From JAZDEL01 sp043820655 (GTDB lineage Archaea; Iainarchaeota; Iainarchaeia; Iainarchaeales; JAZDEL01), in NCBI GenBank assembly GCA_043820655.1, contig JBDRDO010000004.1, forward strand, positions 1-26,110: a stretch of DNA of 26,110 bases. Reading direction: 5' to 3'. Position 1 is the first letter of the stretch; each line of letters opens with the position of its first letter. The position numbers and the translations under genes were made by a program. The notes beneath the pieces are model-generated. The model saw only the letters and a program-made list of their open reading frames with translations. It was not told the DNA's origin and did no database searches. Positions 1-6,462 of the stretch are shown here, in pieces.

Positions 1-52
1 CGCCACTTTCACGCCATTTTTTGACCTTTCCCGCCTACGGGGAGTGTATCAC

Positions 53-62
53 ATAAATATAT
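53..62 (+). promoter_or_regulatory. Candidate box A promoter for the 98-241 ORF and PHP gene
   Basis: An A/T-only stretch (ATAAATATAT) lies about 36-45 bases before the ATG at 98, which would put a transcription start near 85 and leave a short leader. The remaining bases 1-97 show no convincing coding region; they may hold the end of a neighbouring gene that lies outside the window. The assignment rests only on base composition and spacing. Confidence 0.35.
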
Positions 63-97
63 GATACTTTTGCATCAGCATAGCATATGGTGATTTT

Positions 98-241
98 ATG
101 GATGCTACTTTAAGGCACAGCAGGATTGCGGAGGATTTGGAAACCGCGCTGAAGGGCAAAAAGATGCCGTCATTCCGCAACACAATGAAATCGTTAAGGC
201 GGAACAGAAAGGAAGTTGCCGCAAAACTTTGGAGAGGTTAG
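98..241 (+). CDS. Small basic hypothetical protein, 47 aa
   Basis: This ORF starts at ATG 98, ends with TAG at 239-241 and encodes a basic, helix-prone 47-residue peptide ending in KLWRG. No family is recognised. The case for it is its position: it follows an A/T-rich promoter-like stretch and stops 7 bases before the PHP gene start, whose ribosome binding site (GGAGAGGT, 231-238) lies inside its last codons. That is the layout of a translationally linked first cistron. There is no clear Shine-Dalgarno sequence before its own ATG. It could also be a chance ORF in a leader region. Confidence 0.4.
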   Translation: MDATLRHSRIAEDLETALKGKKMPSFRNTMKSLRRNRKEVAAKLWRG

Positions 242-248
242 AATAAGT

Positions 249-1250
249 ATGCCCCGCATATTTACGCTTGATCTGCACACGCATATAGCGGAGCAGAAGG
301 CAGACATTGAAAAATGCTGGAAAAGGGCGCAGGCTGTGGGGCTTGACGGAATTGCAATTACGGAACACGCAAACCTTGACCCTGAAAATGCGTACAACCG
401 CGTGCTTGAAAAGAAGCCGAAGGAGATGCTGCTTATTCCGGGAATTGAACTGAACACACAGTACGGGCATATGCTTGCGTACGGGAAGGATGAGGGCGTT
501 TTCAAAAAGAAGGAACTGCTGAAGAAGGATGTGAAGATAAAGAAGCTGATTGAAATCAGCAGGGAGAGGGAGATACTTATAGGCGTTGCACACCCTTGGG
601 GATTCAATTATGACAGCGTGGGCTACAGCTACGGGCTGAAGAATATTGAGGACCTTGTGATAAGGGAGCATATCGGGGTTGAGGTTTACAACGGAATGAT
701 AGGGCATTTAAGCAATTTCATTTATGATTCAAACTGGATAAACAAGCCGAGGAACTTTTTGGATTTTCTGGAGAAGAACAGGGTTGCACGGAGGGTTTGG
801 ATCAGCAAGCTGAGCGGCGGAATTAAAAGGCGCGTTGACGAGCAGAGTCTGGATGTAATCAAGAGGTGTGCGAATGCGGTTGAATTGGGTGACAAGGCAA
901 GGTTTGTCACTGCAGGAAGCGATGCGCACAGTGCGGACAGGATTGGAACAGGAATAATAAAGCTCAAATCACAGAGGGATGAGCTTGACAATGAAAGTTT
1001 CATTGAGGAGATTCAGCACAAGGAAAATGTGATATGGAGCGGGCCGCTTGTGAATGAAATCAGGGACGGGGTTTTTGAAAAGGTTGATGACCCGTTAACA
1101 AGCAGGGAGATTGTGCAGGGGCTGAAATATGCGACAAAGAAAACAGTCGGCGGGAGAAAGATAGGGACAAGGATAAAGGATAAAATAATGCGCAGGGGCG
1201 GGAAGAAAAAGGCGCAGGTTAAGGCAAGGGGAAAGGGCGCAAAAAAATAA
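249..1250 (+). CDS. PHP-domain metal-dependent phosphoesterase
   Basis: The 333-residue protein has the metal-binding motifs of the PHP (polymerase and histidinol phosphatase) superfamily in order: DLHTH (H10, H12), TEH (H40), PGIE (E67), a central HPWG near residue 118, and GSDAH near 225. Such proteins hydrolyse phosphoesters with two or three bound metal ions, but the substrate cannot be read from sequence. The C-terminal ~30 residues are strongly basic (KKAQVKARGKGAKK), which suggests nucleic acid contact. The ATG at 249 is preferred over an in-frame TTG at 216 because GGAGAGGT lies at 231-238. It ends 5 bases from the convergent ribBA. It is distinct from RNase P Rnp3, which lies elsewhere in the window. 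Confidence 0.85.
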   Translation: MPRIFTLDLHTHIAEQKADIEKCWKRAQAVGLDGIAITEHANLDPENAYNRVLEKKPKEMLLIPGIELNTQYGHMLAYGKDEGVFKKKELLKKDVKIKKLIEISREREILIGVAHPWGFNYDSVGYSYGLKNIEDLVIREHIGVEVYNGMIGHLSNFIYDSNWINKPRNFLDFLEKNRVARRVWISKLSGGIKRRVDEQSLDVIKRCANAVELGDKARFVTAGSDAHSADRIGTGIIKLKSQRDELDNESFIEEIQHKENVIWSGPLVNEIRDGVFEKVDDPLTSREIVQGLKYATKKTVGGRKIGTRIKDKIMRRGGKKKAQVKARGKGAKK

Positions 1251-1255
1251 AAAAA

Positions 1256-2455
1256 TCAGAGCAGGTGCCCCATCCTGCATTTCTTTGTTTCAAGGTATTT
1301 TTTGTTGTGTTTGTTCGGCTTAATCTTTATGGGCACGCGGCCGCTGACTTTTAATCCGTAACCTTCAAGCCCGACTATTTTCCGCGGATTGTTTGTTATA
1401 AGTTTTATTGATGTAAGGCCGAGGCTGCGCAGAATCTGCGCGCCGATGCCGTAATCGCGCAGGTCATCATCAAAACCGAGCGCGCGGTTTGCGTCAACAG
1501 TGTCCTTTCCCTTTTCCTGCAGCGCGTATGCGCGCAATTTGTTTGCGATTCCGATTCCCCTGCCCTCATGGTGCGGGATGTAAAGGAGAACCCCTCCTTT
1601 TTTTGAAATCAGTTCCATGCTTTCATGCAATTGCTGCCTGCAGTCACAGCTTTTTGAAAGCAACACCTCCCCCGTCAGGCACGCGCTGTGCACGCGCACA
1701 AACACGTCCTTTTTTCCGCACACAGTTCCCTTGACAAGCGCAATGTAATCATGTCCGTGGATTTTGTCGCGGAAGCTTATTGAAAGGAACTTTCCAAAAT
1801 CTGTATGGAGCGTGCATTCGGAAACGCGCGCAACAAAGGATTCCGTGCGTATGCGCTCCCTGATTATTTCCTTAATGCTGACAATCGGGAGTTTGTGCTT
1901 TTTTGCAAAGCGCATTAACTGCGGAAGTTTTGCCATTGTGCCGTCCGAATTCATTATTTCGCATATGACAGCAACAGGATTAACGCCCGCAATCTTAAGC
2001 AAATCTGTTGAGCCCTCGGTGTGCCCCGCGCGTTCTAACACGCCGCCGTCCTTTGCAAGCAGCGGAAACACATGCCCAGGCCTCTGCAAATCCGCGGGAG
2101 TGGATTTTTTTGATGCAATAACCTTCACTGTTTTTGCGCGGTCCGCGGCACTCATGCCTGTGTGCACGCCGCTTACGGCATCAACGGAAACGGTAAATGG
2201 CGTGTTGAACCTGTCCGTGCTTGCGGTCATCATCCCGAGGGAAAGCTGTTCCGCCTTTTCAGTTGTTATCGGAACGCAGAGTAGCCCGCCCGCCTCACGC
2301 AGGATAAAATTTATTTTCGCGGGGGTTGCGTGCGCAGCGGCAAGAACCAAATCCCCCTCATTCTCCCTGCTTTCATCGTCAGTAAGGACAACCATCCCGC
2401 CCTTTTTCAGGGCCTTTGCGGCGTCATTTACCGTGCTGAACTTGCTTTTTGCCAT
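1256..2455 (-). CDS. ribBA: Bifunctional DHBP synthase / GTP cyclohydrolase II (RibBA)
   Basis: This 399-residue fusion catalyses two entry steps of riboflavin synthesis: ribulose 5-phosphate to dihydroxybutanone phosphate, and GTP to the diaminopyrimidine intermediate. The N-terminal half (about 1-205) has the RibB motifs DDESRENEGD and RAGHTEGSTD. The C-terminal half (about 206-399) has the GTP cyclohydrolase II zinc site (C-x10-C-D-C in the SACLTGEVLLSKSCDC segment), HHEGRGIGIANKLRAYALQ, and DYGIGAQILRSLG. Length matches bacterial RibBA (about 400). Many archaea instead use separate RibB and an unrelated GTP cyclohydrolase III, so acquisition from bacteria is plausible. It diverges from an HTH gene across about 50 bases and is convergent with the PHP gene. 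Confidence 0.95.
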   Translation of the reverse strand: MAKSKFSTVNDAAKALKKGGMVVLTDDESRENEGDLVLAAAHATPAKINFILREAGGLLCVPITTEKAEQLSLGMMTASTDRFNTPFTVSVDAVSGVHTGMSAADRAKTVKVIASKKSTPADLQRPGHVFPLLAKDGGVLERAGHTEGSTDLLKIAGVNPVAVICEIMNSDGTMAKLPQLMRFAKKHKLPIVSIKEIIRERIRTESFVARVSECTLHTDFGKFLSISFRDKIHGHDYIALVKGTVCGKKDVFVRVHSACLTGEVLLSKSCDCRQQLHESMELISKKGGVLLYIPHHEGRGIGIANKLRAYALQEKGKDTVDANRALGFDDDLRDYGIGAQILRSLGLTSIKLITNNPRKIVGLEGYGLKVSGRVPIKIKPNKHNKKYLETKKCRMGHLL

Positions 2456-2466
2456 GCCAAAACCAC

Positions 2467-2500
2467 AAGGATTTTAATGGTGAAAAGGATTATAATAGTG
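2467..2500. promoter_or_regulatory. Direct repeats in the ribBA/HTH divergent promoter
   Basis: Two 16-base direct repeats, AAGGATTTTAATGGTG (2467-2482) and AAGGATTATAATAGTG (2485-2500), match at 14 of 16 positions and are spaced 18 bases apart. Each contains a box A-like core. The first is 26-35 bases upstream of the HTH start at 2506. The second, read on the minus strand, lies 33-43 bases upstream of ribBA. They may be paired promoters, operator sites, or both. Confidence 0.45.
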
Positions 2501-2505
2501 ATATT

Positions 2506-2922
2506 ATGAAATATTCGCTCACTCCCGGGACGAAACTGCAGAGCATACCCAAAGATGCGGAGGCACTGCATATGGTGCGGCCTGTTGGAATCAGGATGCT
2601 TAAGGCACTGCTTGCAAGGAAAACCCTGAAAAGGATAACAATGAGCAAATCATGCAGGGAAAGGCTGAGCGGCAGGGCAGGGGAAATGCTTAAGGAAAGC
2701 GGAATTGCAATCGGGGTTGAGGCGCACTCCGGGCGGGCGCTGGGAATGGGGCTTGAGAAGATAACCGATGTTGTTGAAATGCACAGGGACGATTTGACAT
2801 ACAGGGAAATAGAGGAGAGCGCGGGCATCCCGAAAAGCACCGCGCACTACCTTGTCCGTTACGCCGCGCGGGATAAATTAAAGCGCCCGGGCGGAACCGT
2901 TTATTTTGAGGAAGGGAAATAG
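2506..2922 (+). CDS. Small HTH DNA-binding protein, 138 aa
   Basis: The C-terminal region (about 98-128) reads as a helix-turn-helix: LTYREIEESAGIPKSTAHYL, with the recognition helix pattern GIPKST that is common in archaeal resolvase/regulator-type HTH domains. The N-terminal ~95 residues are not recognised and are rich in Lys and Arg. The ATG at 2506 is chosen over an in-frame start at 2449, which lies inside ribBA, because it sits about 26-35 bases below a box A (2471-2478), the spacing of a leaderless transcript. Its divergent position next to ribBA makes regulation of riboflavin synthesis or of itself possible, but that is inference from location only. Confidence 0.7.
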   Translation: MKYSLTPGTKLQSIPKDAEALHMVRPVGIRMLKALLARKTLKRITMSKSCRERLSGRAGEMLKESGIAIGVEAHSGRALGMGLEKITDVVEMHRDDLTYREIEESAGIPKSTAHYLVRYAARDKLKRPGGTVYFEEGK

Positions 2923-3062
2923 AAATAAAAATAAAATAAAACTTTTGCAATTTTTAATTTTAAAAATCAAAAATAAAATCAAAAAAATTAAATTAAAAAT
3001 AAAAAATACGCGGAAAATTAATTTTGTTGCGGATTTTATTTTAGTTTTGCAAAATAAAAAGA
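2923..3062. other. AT-rich non-coding tract
   Basis: About 140 bases consist almost wholly of A/T runs in a genome region that is otherwise mixed in composition. The tract includes self-complementary stretches such as ATTTTTAATTTTAAAAAT (near 2954-2971) and AAAATTAATTTT (near 3014-3025). No coding region is seen. It lies between the HTH gene and the Lys-rich protein gene and could hold a terminator, a low-melting region or a nucleoid protein site. Confidence 0.6.
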
Positions 3063-3112
3063 TTTAAATACACCAAGTGCGTAATAGAAATATAATTTCA
3101 TGTGCATTGCAC
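3063..3112 (+). promoter_or_regulatory. Box A promoter with downstream palindrome
   Basis: TTTAAATA at 3063-3070, preceded by an A/G-rich BRE-like stretch, is a good archaeal box A. A start near 3095 would give a leader of about 55 bases for the gene at 3150. Downstream there is a small palindrome GTGCA-T-TGCAC (3102-3112), and CAAGTGC (3074-3080) is the inverse of GCACTTG (3109-3115). These inverted motifs could be an operator. Confidence 0.5.
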
Positions 3113-3149
3113 TTGTTTTGTTACTGAAAATAAAATGGAGGTGAGAACA

Positions 3150-3299
3150 ATGGTTAAGAAAAGGAAAACAGCAAAGAAAAGGACTGTGAAACACAAAGTT
3201 GTGAAGAAGAAGACAGTAAAGAAAAGGACTGTGAAGCGCAAGGCTGCAAAGAAAAGGACAGTCAAGAGGAAGACAGTCAAGAGGAAGAAAAAGAAATAA
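3150..3299 (+). CDS. Lys/Arg-rich repeat protein, 49 aa, histone H1-like
   Basis: The protein is made almost only of Lys, Arg, Thr and Val in degenerate repeats of the form KKRTVKRK, with the coding DNA itself repetitive (aagaaaaggactgtgaag-like units). The start at 3150 is fixed by a strong ribosome binding site, GGAGGTGAG at 3137-3145, four bases before the ATG; upstream in-frame starts lack this. The composition resembles the basic tails of bacterial H1-like proteins (HctA/AlgP type), so a role in DNA or RNA compaction is likely. No folded domain is expected. Low complexity prevents a family assignment. It is the only gene of its transcript, followed by the convergent DHH gene. Confidence 0.75.
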   Translation: MVKKRKTAKKRTVKHKVVKKKTVKKRTVKRKAAKKRTVKRKTVKRKKKK

Positions 3300-3322
3300 A
3301 TAAATTATTGTCAGGGGCGGGT

Positions 3323-4357
3323 TCAGGAATATTCTTTCGGATCCGCACTCTTATCCTTATTCTTTTTATTTTTTTTATCCGAGATGAAATTATGCGTTAA
3401 TGCAACACAGCGCTTAAGCACCGGCCATATCTCATTCCCTGTTCCGTTGAATCCTGCCGCTGCCGCATGCCCCCCTCCGTTGCCCGGGAATTCCTTTTCA
3501 AGCGCACGGAACACATGCGCGGTAAATTCAAATTTCTCCTTATTCACAAACCTGTTGTTTGCGCGGGCGCTTATCCTTATCTTTCCGTTTTCCGCATCCC
3601 CTGCAAAGGCGACATCCGCGCCAAGTTTCACAAGTGCCGTTGCCGCGCTTGCCTCAAACGCCCCGACATCTGTCGCTACAATCAGATAATCCCCGCTGCC
3701 GAAGATGCGGCAGCGCCTTGCGGATTTTAAACGCGCTATCTTTTCGGAAATGTCTGTTTTCACATTGAAGAGTGCGGTGATATCGGAGTAGGCGCATTCG
3801 GATTTTTCAAGGAGCTCCGCCATTATGCGGAATGTGTTCGGGTCGGCAACCAAAAAGCCCGCGGAATCGGTTATAATTCCCGAGGCAAGGCAGCGCGCAA
3901 TCTCAGGGGTTATTTTCACCTTTGCGCCCCTGAAAAGCGTGTGCACAATCTCACTTGTTGAAACCGCCTTTTCATTGATGAATGAAACAAGTTTGGGCGA
4001 GAGTTTGTCCCCTGATTTTTCATGATGGTCTATAAGGAAAACCTTTCCGGGAAATTTCTTCAGTTCAGGGGCAAAGGTGCCAAGCATGTCTCCTGAGTTC
4101 AGGTCAAGAACAATAATAAGGTCAAATTCCGAAAGTGCGGGCGCATGATGCGTATAGGGCACGTGCATACTGCGCGCGAGGGATTTTGCGTTAAGATTCA
4201 TGTGCTCGGGGACAAGAATTGTGAGTTTTTTGCACGCTTTTGCGAAAGCGAAATAAAATGCCGCTGCGCTCCCGAAGGCGTCAACATCGGCGCCGATATG
4301 CGTTACAATAAGCAGTTTTTTGTTTTTAAGGGATGAAAGGAAGGATGCCCCCTTCAT
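3323..4357 (-). CDS. DHH/DHHA1 phosphoesterase (NrnA/RecJ-like)
   Basis: The 344-residue protein has a DHH domain followed by DHHA1. Motif I is IVTHIGADVDAFGSA (about residues 17-31; the family usual is HxxPDxDAxGS), motif II LDLNSGD near 85, motif III DHHEKS near 111, and the DHHA1 signature GNGGGHAAAAGF near 295. Members cleave short oligonucleotides or cyclic dinucleotides, or act as 5'-3' exonucleases, using Mn2+. The last ~20 residues are a charged Lys/Asp tail. It is the last gene of the exosome superoperon, starting 7 bases after pfdB, which suggests a job in RNA turnover (for example degrading the short products of the exosome), although that is inference. Confidence 0.88.
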   Translation of the reverse strand: MKGASFLSSLKNKKLLIVTHIGADVDAFGSAAAFYFAFAKACKKLTILVPEHMNLNAKSLARSMHVPYTHHAPALSEFDLIIVLDLNSGDMLGTFAPELKKFPGKVFLIDHHEKSGDKLSPKLVSFINEKAVSTSEIVHTLFRGAKVKITPEIARCLASGIITDSAGFLVADPNTFRIMAELLEKSECAYSDITALFNVKTDISEKIARLKSARRCRIFGSGDYLIVATDVGAFEASAATALVKLGADVAFAGDAENGKIRISARANNRFVNKEKFEFTAHVFRALEKEFPGNGGGHAAAAGFNGTGNEIWPVLKRCVALTHNFISDKKNKKNKDKSADPKEYS

Positions 4358-4364
4358 GGAGCAA

Positions 4365-4751
4365 TCACTTCTTTCCCTTGCTTTCCTTTTTTGACATGCC
4401 CTGTGAAACAGTGTTCTGTGCCTGCGGGTTCTGGGCGGCCTCTATCCTCTCGCGGAGCTTGTTCATCTTTTCAACAAGTGCATCTTCCTGCTTCTGCACT
4501 GTCTTGAGCCTCAGCTCGGTGGATTCCTTCTGGTCCGCCAGTTCCTTCTTGACCTTTGCCGTGTCGCTGAGTATGAGGATATTCCCGACTGCCTTGTAGA
4601 CCTTTTTCTCAGTTGTCTTTCCAAGTTCCTCCAGCGATGCGGCAAGCGCGGTGCTCTGCACCTGCATCTGCTGCCTCTGGGCGGAAACATTCATCAGCTG
4701 TGCCCTGCCCCTCTCAAATTCCGCAAACGTCTGCTGTATGTCTTCTGCCAT
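4365..4751 (-). CDS. pfdB: Prefoldin beta subunit
   Basis: At 128 residues this matches archaeal prefoldin beta: an N-terminal helix (IQQTFAEFERGRAQLMNVSAQRQQ), a central beta-hairpin region around KTTEKKVYKAVGNILIL (about 45-61), and a second long coiled-coil helix to about residue 107, then a short Gln/Asn/Lys tail. Prefoldin is a hexameric jellyfish-shaped chaperone that passes unfolded proteins to the thermosome. The start is supported by AGGAGGT 7 bases upstream of the ATG. It lies 33 bases below pcc1, in the usual position near the end of the exosome superoperon. Confidence 0.93.
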   Translation of the reverse strand: MAEDIQQTFAEFERGRAQLMNVSAQRQQMQVQSTALAASLEELGKTTEKKVYKAVGNILILSDTAKVKKELADQKESTELRLKTVQKQEDALVEKMNKLRERIEAAQNPQAQNTVSQGMSKKESKGKK

Positions 4752-4784
4752 ATTATTACCTCCTGATTAACATAACATGCCCGA

Positions 4785-5030
4785 TCATTCAAGGTTCTGC
4801 AGGTTAGTAACAAGCAAAACAAGCTTCAGGTATGAATTCACCGAAGCCTTCATTGCGGTTAAATCCTGCGCATTAACCATGAGCGAAAGAACATTTTTAT
4901 TAATATTCATATTTGCAGTGGAGCGCTTTTCATGCTTTCCGTGCATCTCGGGGAGGATTGCATTCCGCACAATGCGTGCGGAACCTGCGGAGGGAAAGTG
5001 CATATGCACCTCCATTGAATAATCCCGCAT
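4785..5030 (-). CDS. pcc1: KEOPS complex subunit Pcc1
   Basis: The 81-residue protein fits the Pcc1/CTAG family: a first strand (EVHMHFPS), then ARIVRNAILPEM, a middle strand NINKNVLSLMVNA, and the hallmark DLTAMKASVNSYLKLV. Pcc1 forms the dimeric tRNA-binding core of KEOPS, which makes N6-threonylcarbamoyladenosine at position 37 of tRNAs. The ATG at 5030 lies 4 bases after rpoP; the start could instead be the ATG at 5015, and a third ATG (5003) has a GGAGGTG site just before it but would remove the first beta strand. The location beside rpoP and pfdB is the classic one for this gene. Confidence 0.9.
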   Translation of the reverse strand: MRDYSMEVHMHFPSAGSARIVRNAILPEMHGKHEKRSTANMNINKNVLSLMVNAQDLTAMKASVNSYLKLVLLVTNLQNLE

Positions 5031-5034
5031 GCCT

Positions 5035-5169
5035 TTACCTCGCCTTCACAACCTTTGTAATCTGGTCGCGTGTCTTGGTCAGCACCTTTGACGCGCACTT
5101 AGGGCAGCGAATAACTCCTTTGGGCAGCTGATCAAACACCGCCCCGCACTTAGTACATCTGTATCCCAT
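5035..5169 (-). CDS. rpoP: DNA-directed RNA polymerase subunit P (Rpo12)
   Basis: This 44-residue protein carries a zinc ribbon, YRCTKCGAVF (C5, C8) and IRCPKC (C22, C25), followed by the basic segment KTRDQITKVVKAR. These are the features of archaeal RpoP/Rpo12, the homologue of eukaryotic RPB12, which bridges Rpo3 and Rpo2 in the RNA polymerase assembly platform. The ATG at 5169 is preceded by GGAGAGG with suitable spacing. It sits between eL43 and pcc1 as in many archaea. The gene is very short and easily missed, but all four zinc cysteines are present. Confidence 0.93.
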   Translation of the reverse strand: MGYRCTKCGAVFDQLPKGVIRCPKCASKVLTKTRDQITKVVKAR

Positions 5170-5187
5170 TGAAACCTCTCCATGCAA

Positions 5188-5673
5188 TTATTCCTCGTTT
5201 TCCTCTTCTGTTTCTTCTTCCTCTTCTTCCACTTCTTTTTCACTTTCTTTTTCTTTTTCGGCTTCCTTCCTTTTTGCCCTTTTCACATCCTGCTTCTCCT
5301 TCTTCTCGGCCTTTTTACTTTTATCTGCCGCATCCTTAACCGCCCTGGCTTTGGCATCGGCGGCACTAACCACTTCCTCGGGCGCCTTCACGGCCTCAAG
5401 CTGTGCGGGTGCGAACTTCTTCTGGGAAACCATCTTTTTGATTAACCCGCCCGCCATTGTTGCGGGCAAGTATGCTCCGCCCGCAAATTTGTTATTGCAC
5501 TTTTTGCAGATGTAAACGCCGCTGTTCAGCCGTTTCACCGCGGTGAAACTGCACTTCGGGCATGCGTGCTTTTCCTTCTGCTTGTTTTCAATGTCAGTTA
5601 TGCGCTTCCTTATCCCGCGCCCGTAGCGCGAACCGAAACGCCCTGCACTGCCAACCTTTTTTGTCCCGCTCAC
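5188..5673 (-). CDS. rpl37ae: Large ribosomal subunit protein eL43 (L37Ae) with long charged tail
   Basis: Residues 1-90 are a standard eL43: the N-terminal TKKVGSAGRFGSRYGRGIRKR segment and a zinc ribbon with CPKC (about 38-41) and CKKC (about 56-59), ending around LPATMAGGLIKK. Archaeal eL43 is usually 80-95 residues. Here another ~70 residues follow: an Ala/Val segment, then alternating Lys/Glu, ending in an almost pure Glu run. The start is a GTG (5671-5673) with AGGTG upstream. The gene follows rrp42 by 9 bases. The protein binds 23S rRNA in the 50S subunit; the acidic tail is unlikely to contact rRNA and may recruit other factors. Confidence 0.92.
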   Translation of the reverse strand: MSGTKKVGSAGRFGSRYGRGIRKRITDIENKQKEKHACPKCSFTAVKRLNSGVYICKKCNNKFAGGAYLPATMAGGLIKKMVSQKKFAPAQLEAVKAPEEVVSAADAKARAVKDAADKSKKAEKKEKQDVKRAKRKEAEKEKESEKEVEEEEEETEEENEE

Positions 5674-5682
5674 GTGTCACAC

Positions 5683-6462
5683 CTACAGAAGCTTGCGCAT
5701 CTCCTTTCCTTTTTTGAATGAGGTCTCGATGCACTGGCTAAGTTCATCGGCAGTGAATCCGCCGTGCCCGCCCTTCTGGAATGCGGAAATTGTTTCGTCA
5801 TCCAGTGTTGTGCATCCGAATCTTGCGCTGAGCGCATTCTCCTCGGCAAGGCTCGGGTCAAGGACAACGCTGTTGCCTATTTTGGCAAAGGTTGTCAGTA
5901 TGGGCTTGCAGCTAACCTTCAGCTTGCCCGAATACTCGCCCTTAACAACTTTATCATCCTCAAGCTTCGGCATCTTTGCCTCAAGCAGGGATGCCAATGC
6001 CGCAAGAGAGCCGGCATCAAAAAGGTTGCCGTCATCATTAATTGCGTACATGTCGATGTAAGCAATCCACACCAGTTCACCTTCGCGCACGCAGAGCTCC
6101 GAGAAATCAAGGCACTTGCTCTCCCTTATCCCGCGGTCAATCACGCGTGAAAGTTCAATTGCCTGTTCCCTCGGGGGACCTGCCTCAAAAGTGGGGCTTG
6201 CGAGCGGCAAAAGCTCAAGCCCGACAGTGATAGTGCCCTGGTCAGGCTGGTCGGGGTATGGTGTGCCCGGCACAAGCTTAACCCCTGCCACAACCTCTGT
6301 GTTGCCAAGCCTTACCCTTGCGGAGCCCTCCGCATTCTCGCTTATTCCCGTTACTATGTCAACCTTCCTGTATTCGTCAAGCTTTCTTCCATCAAGGCGG
6401 CGGCCTTCCTTAAGCTCCATGCCGACCTTCTCTGAAAGCAGGTCAAGTACTGCCCTCTTCAT
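5683..6462 (-). CDS. rrp42: Exosome complex component Rrp42
   Basis: The 259-residue RNase PH-fold protein begins with the typical segment KEGRRLDGRKLDEYRKV and has GSARVRLGNTEVVAGVKL, the Rrp42-type motif PLASPTFEAGPP, and IDMYAINDDGNLFDA. Rrp42 alternates with Rrp41 in the hexameric ring of the archaeal exosome. It lacks the phosphorolytic site but helps shape RNA binding. The stop-start contact with rrp41 is an ATGA overlap (6459-6462), and AGGAGGCG lies just upstream, implying coupled translation and equal amounts of the two ring subunits. Length matches the family (about 260-275). Confidence 0.96.
   Translation of the reverse strand: MKRAVLDLLSEKVGMELKEGRRLDGRKLDEYRKVDIVTGISENAEGSARVRLGNTEVVAGVKLVPGTPYPDQPDQGTITVGLELLPLASPTFEAGPPREQAIELSRVIDRGIRESKCLDFSELCVREGELVWIAYIDMYAINDDGNLFDAGSLAALASLLEAKMPKLEDDKVVKGEYSGKLKVSCKPILTTFAKIGNSVVLDPSLAEENALSARFGCTTLDDETISAFQKGGHGGFTADELSQCIETSFKKGKEMRKLL

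Noticed and set aside
105..1003. Minus-strand ORFs (200, 137 and 93 aa) across the PHP gene
   Set aside because: They lie opposite a gene with clear PHP motifs, are rich in Cys/Ser/Leu/Phe runs typical of antisense translation and lack promoters or ribosome binding sites.
249..1250. PHP protein as RNase P subunit Rnp3 (also a PHP-like fold)
   Set aside because: It has a full set of metal ligands, which Rnp3 lacks, and a better Rnp3 match is present at 11712-12263.
1764..2477. 237-aa plus-strand ORF
   Set aside because: It is fully antisense to ribBA, which has complete catalytic motifs; its sequence is Ser/Pro/Ala-rich without domain patterns.
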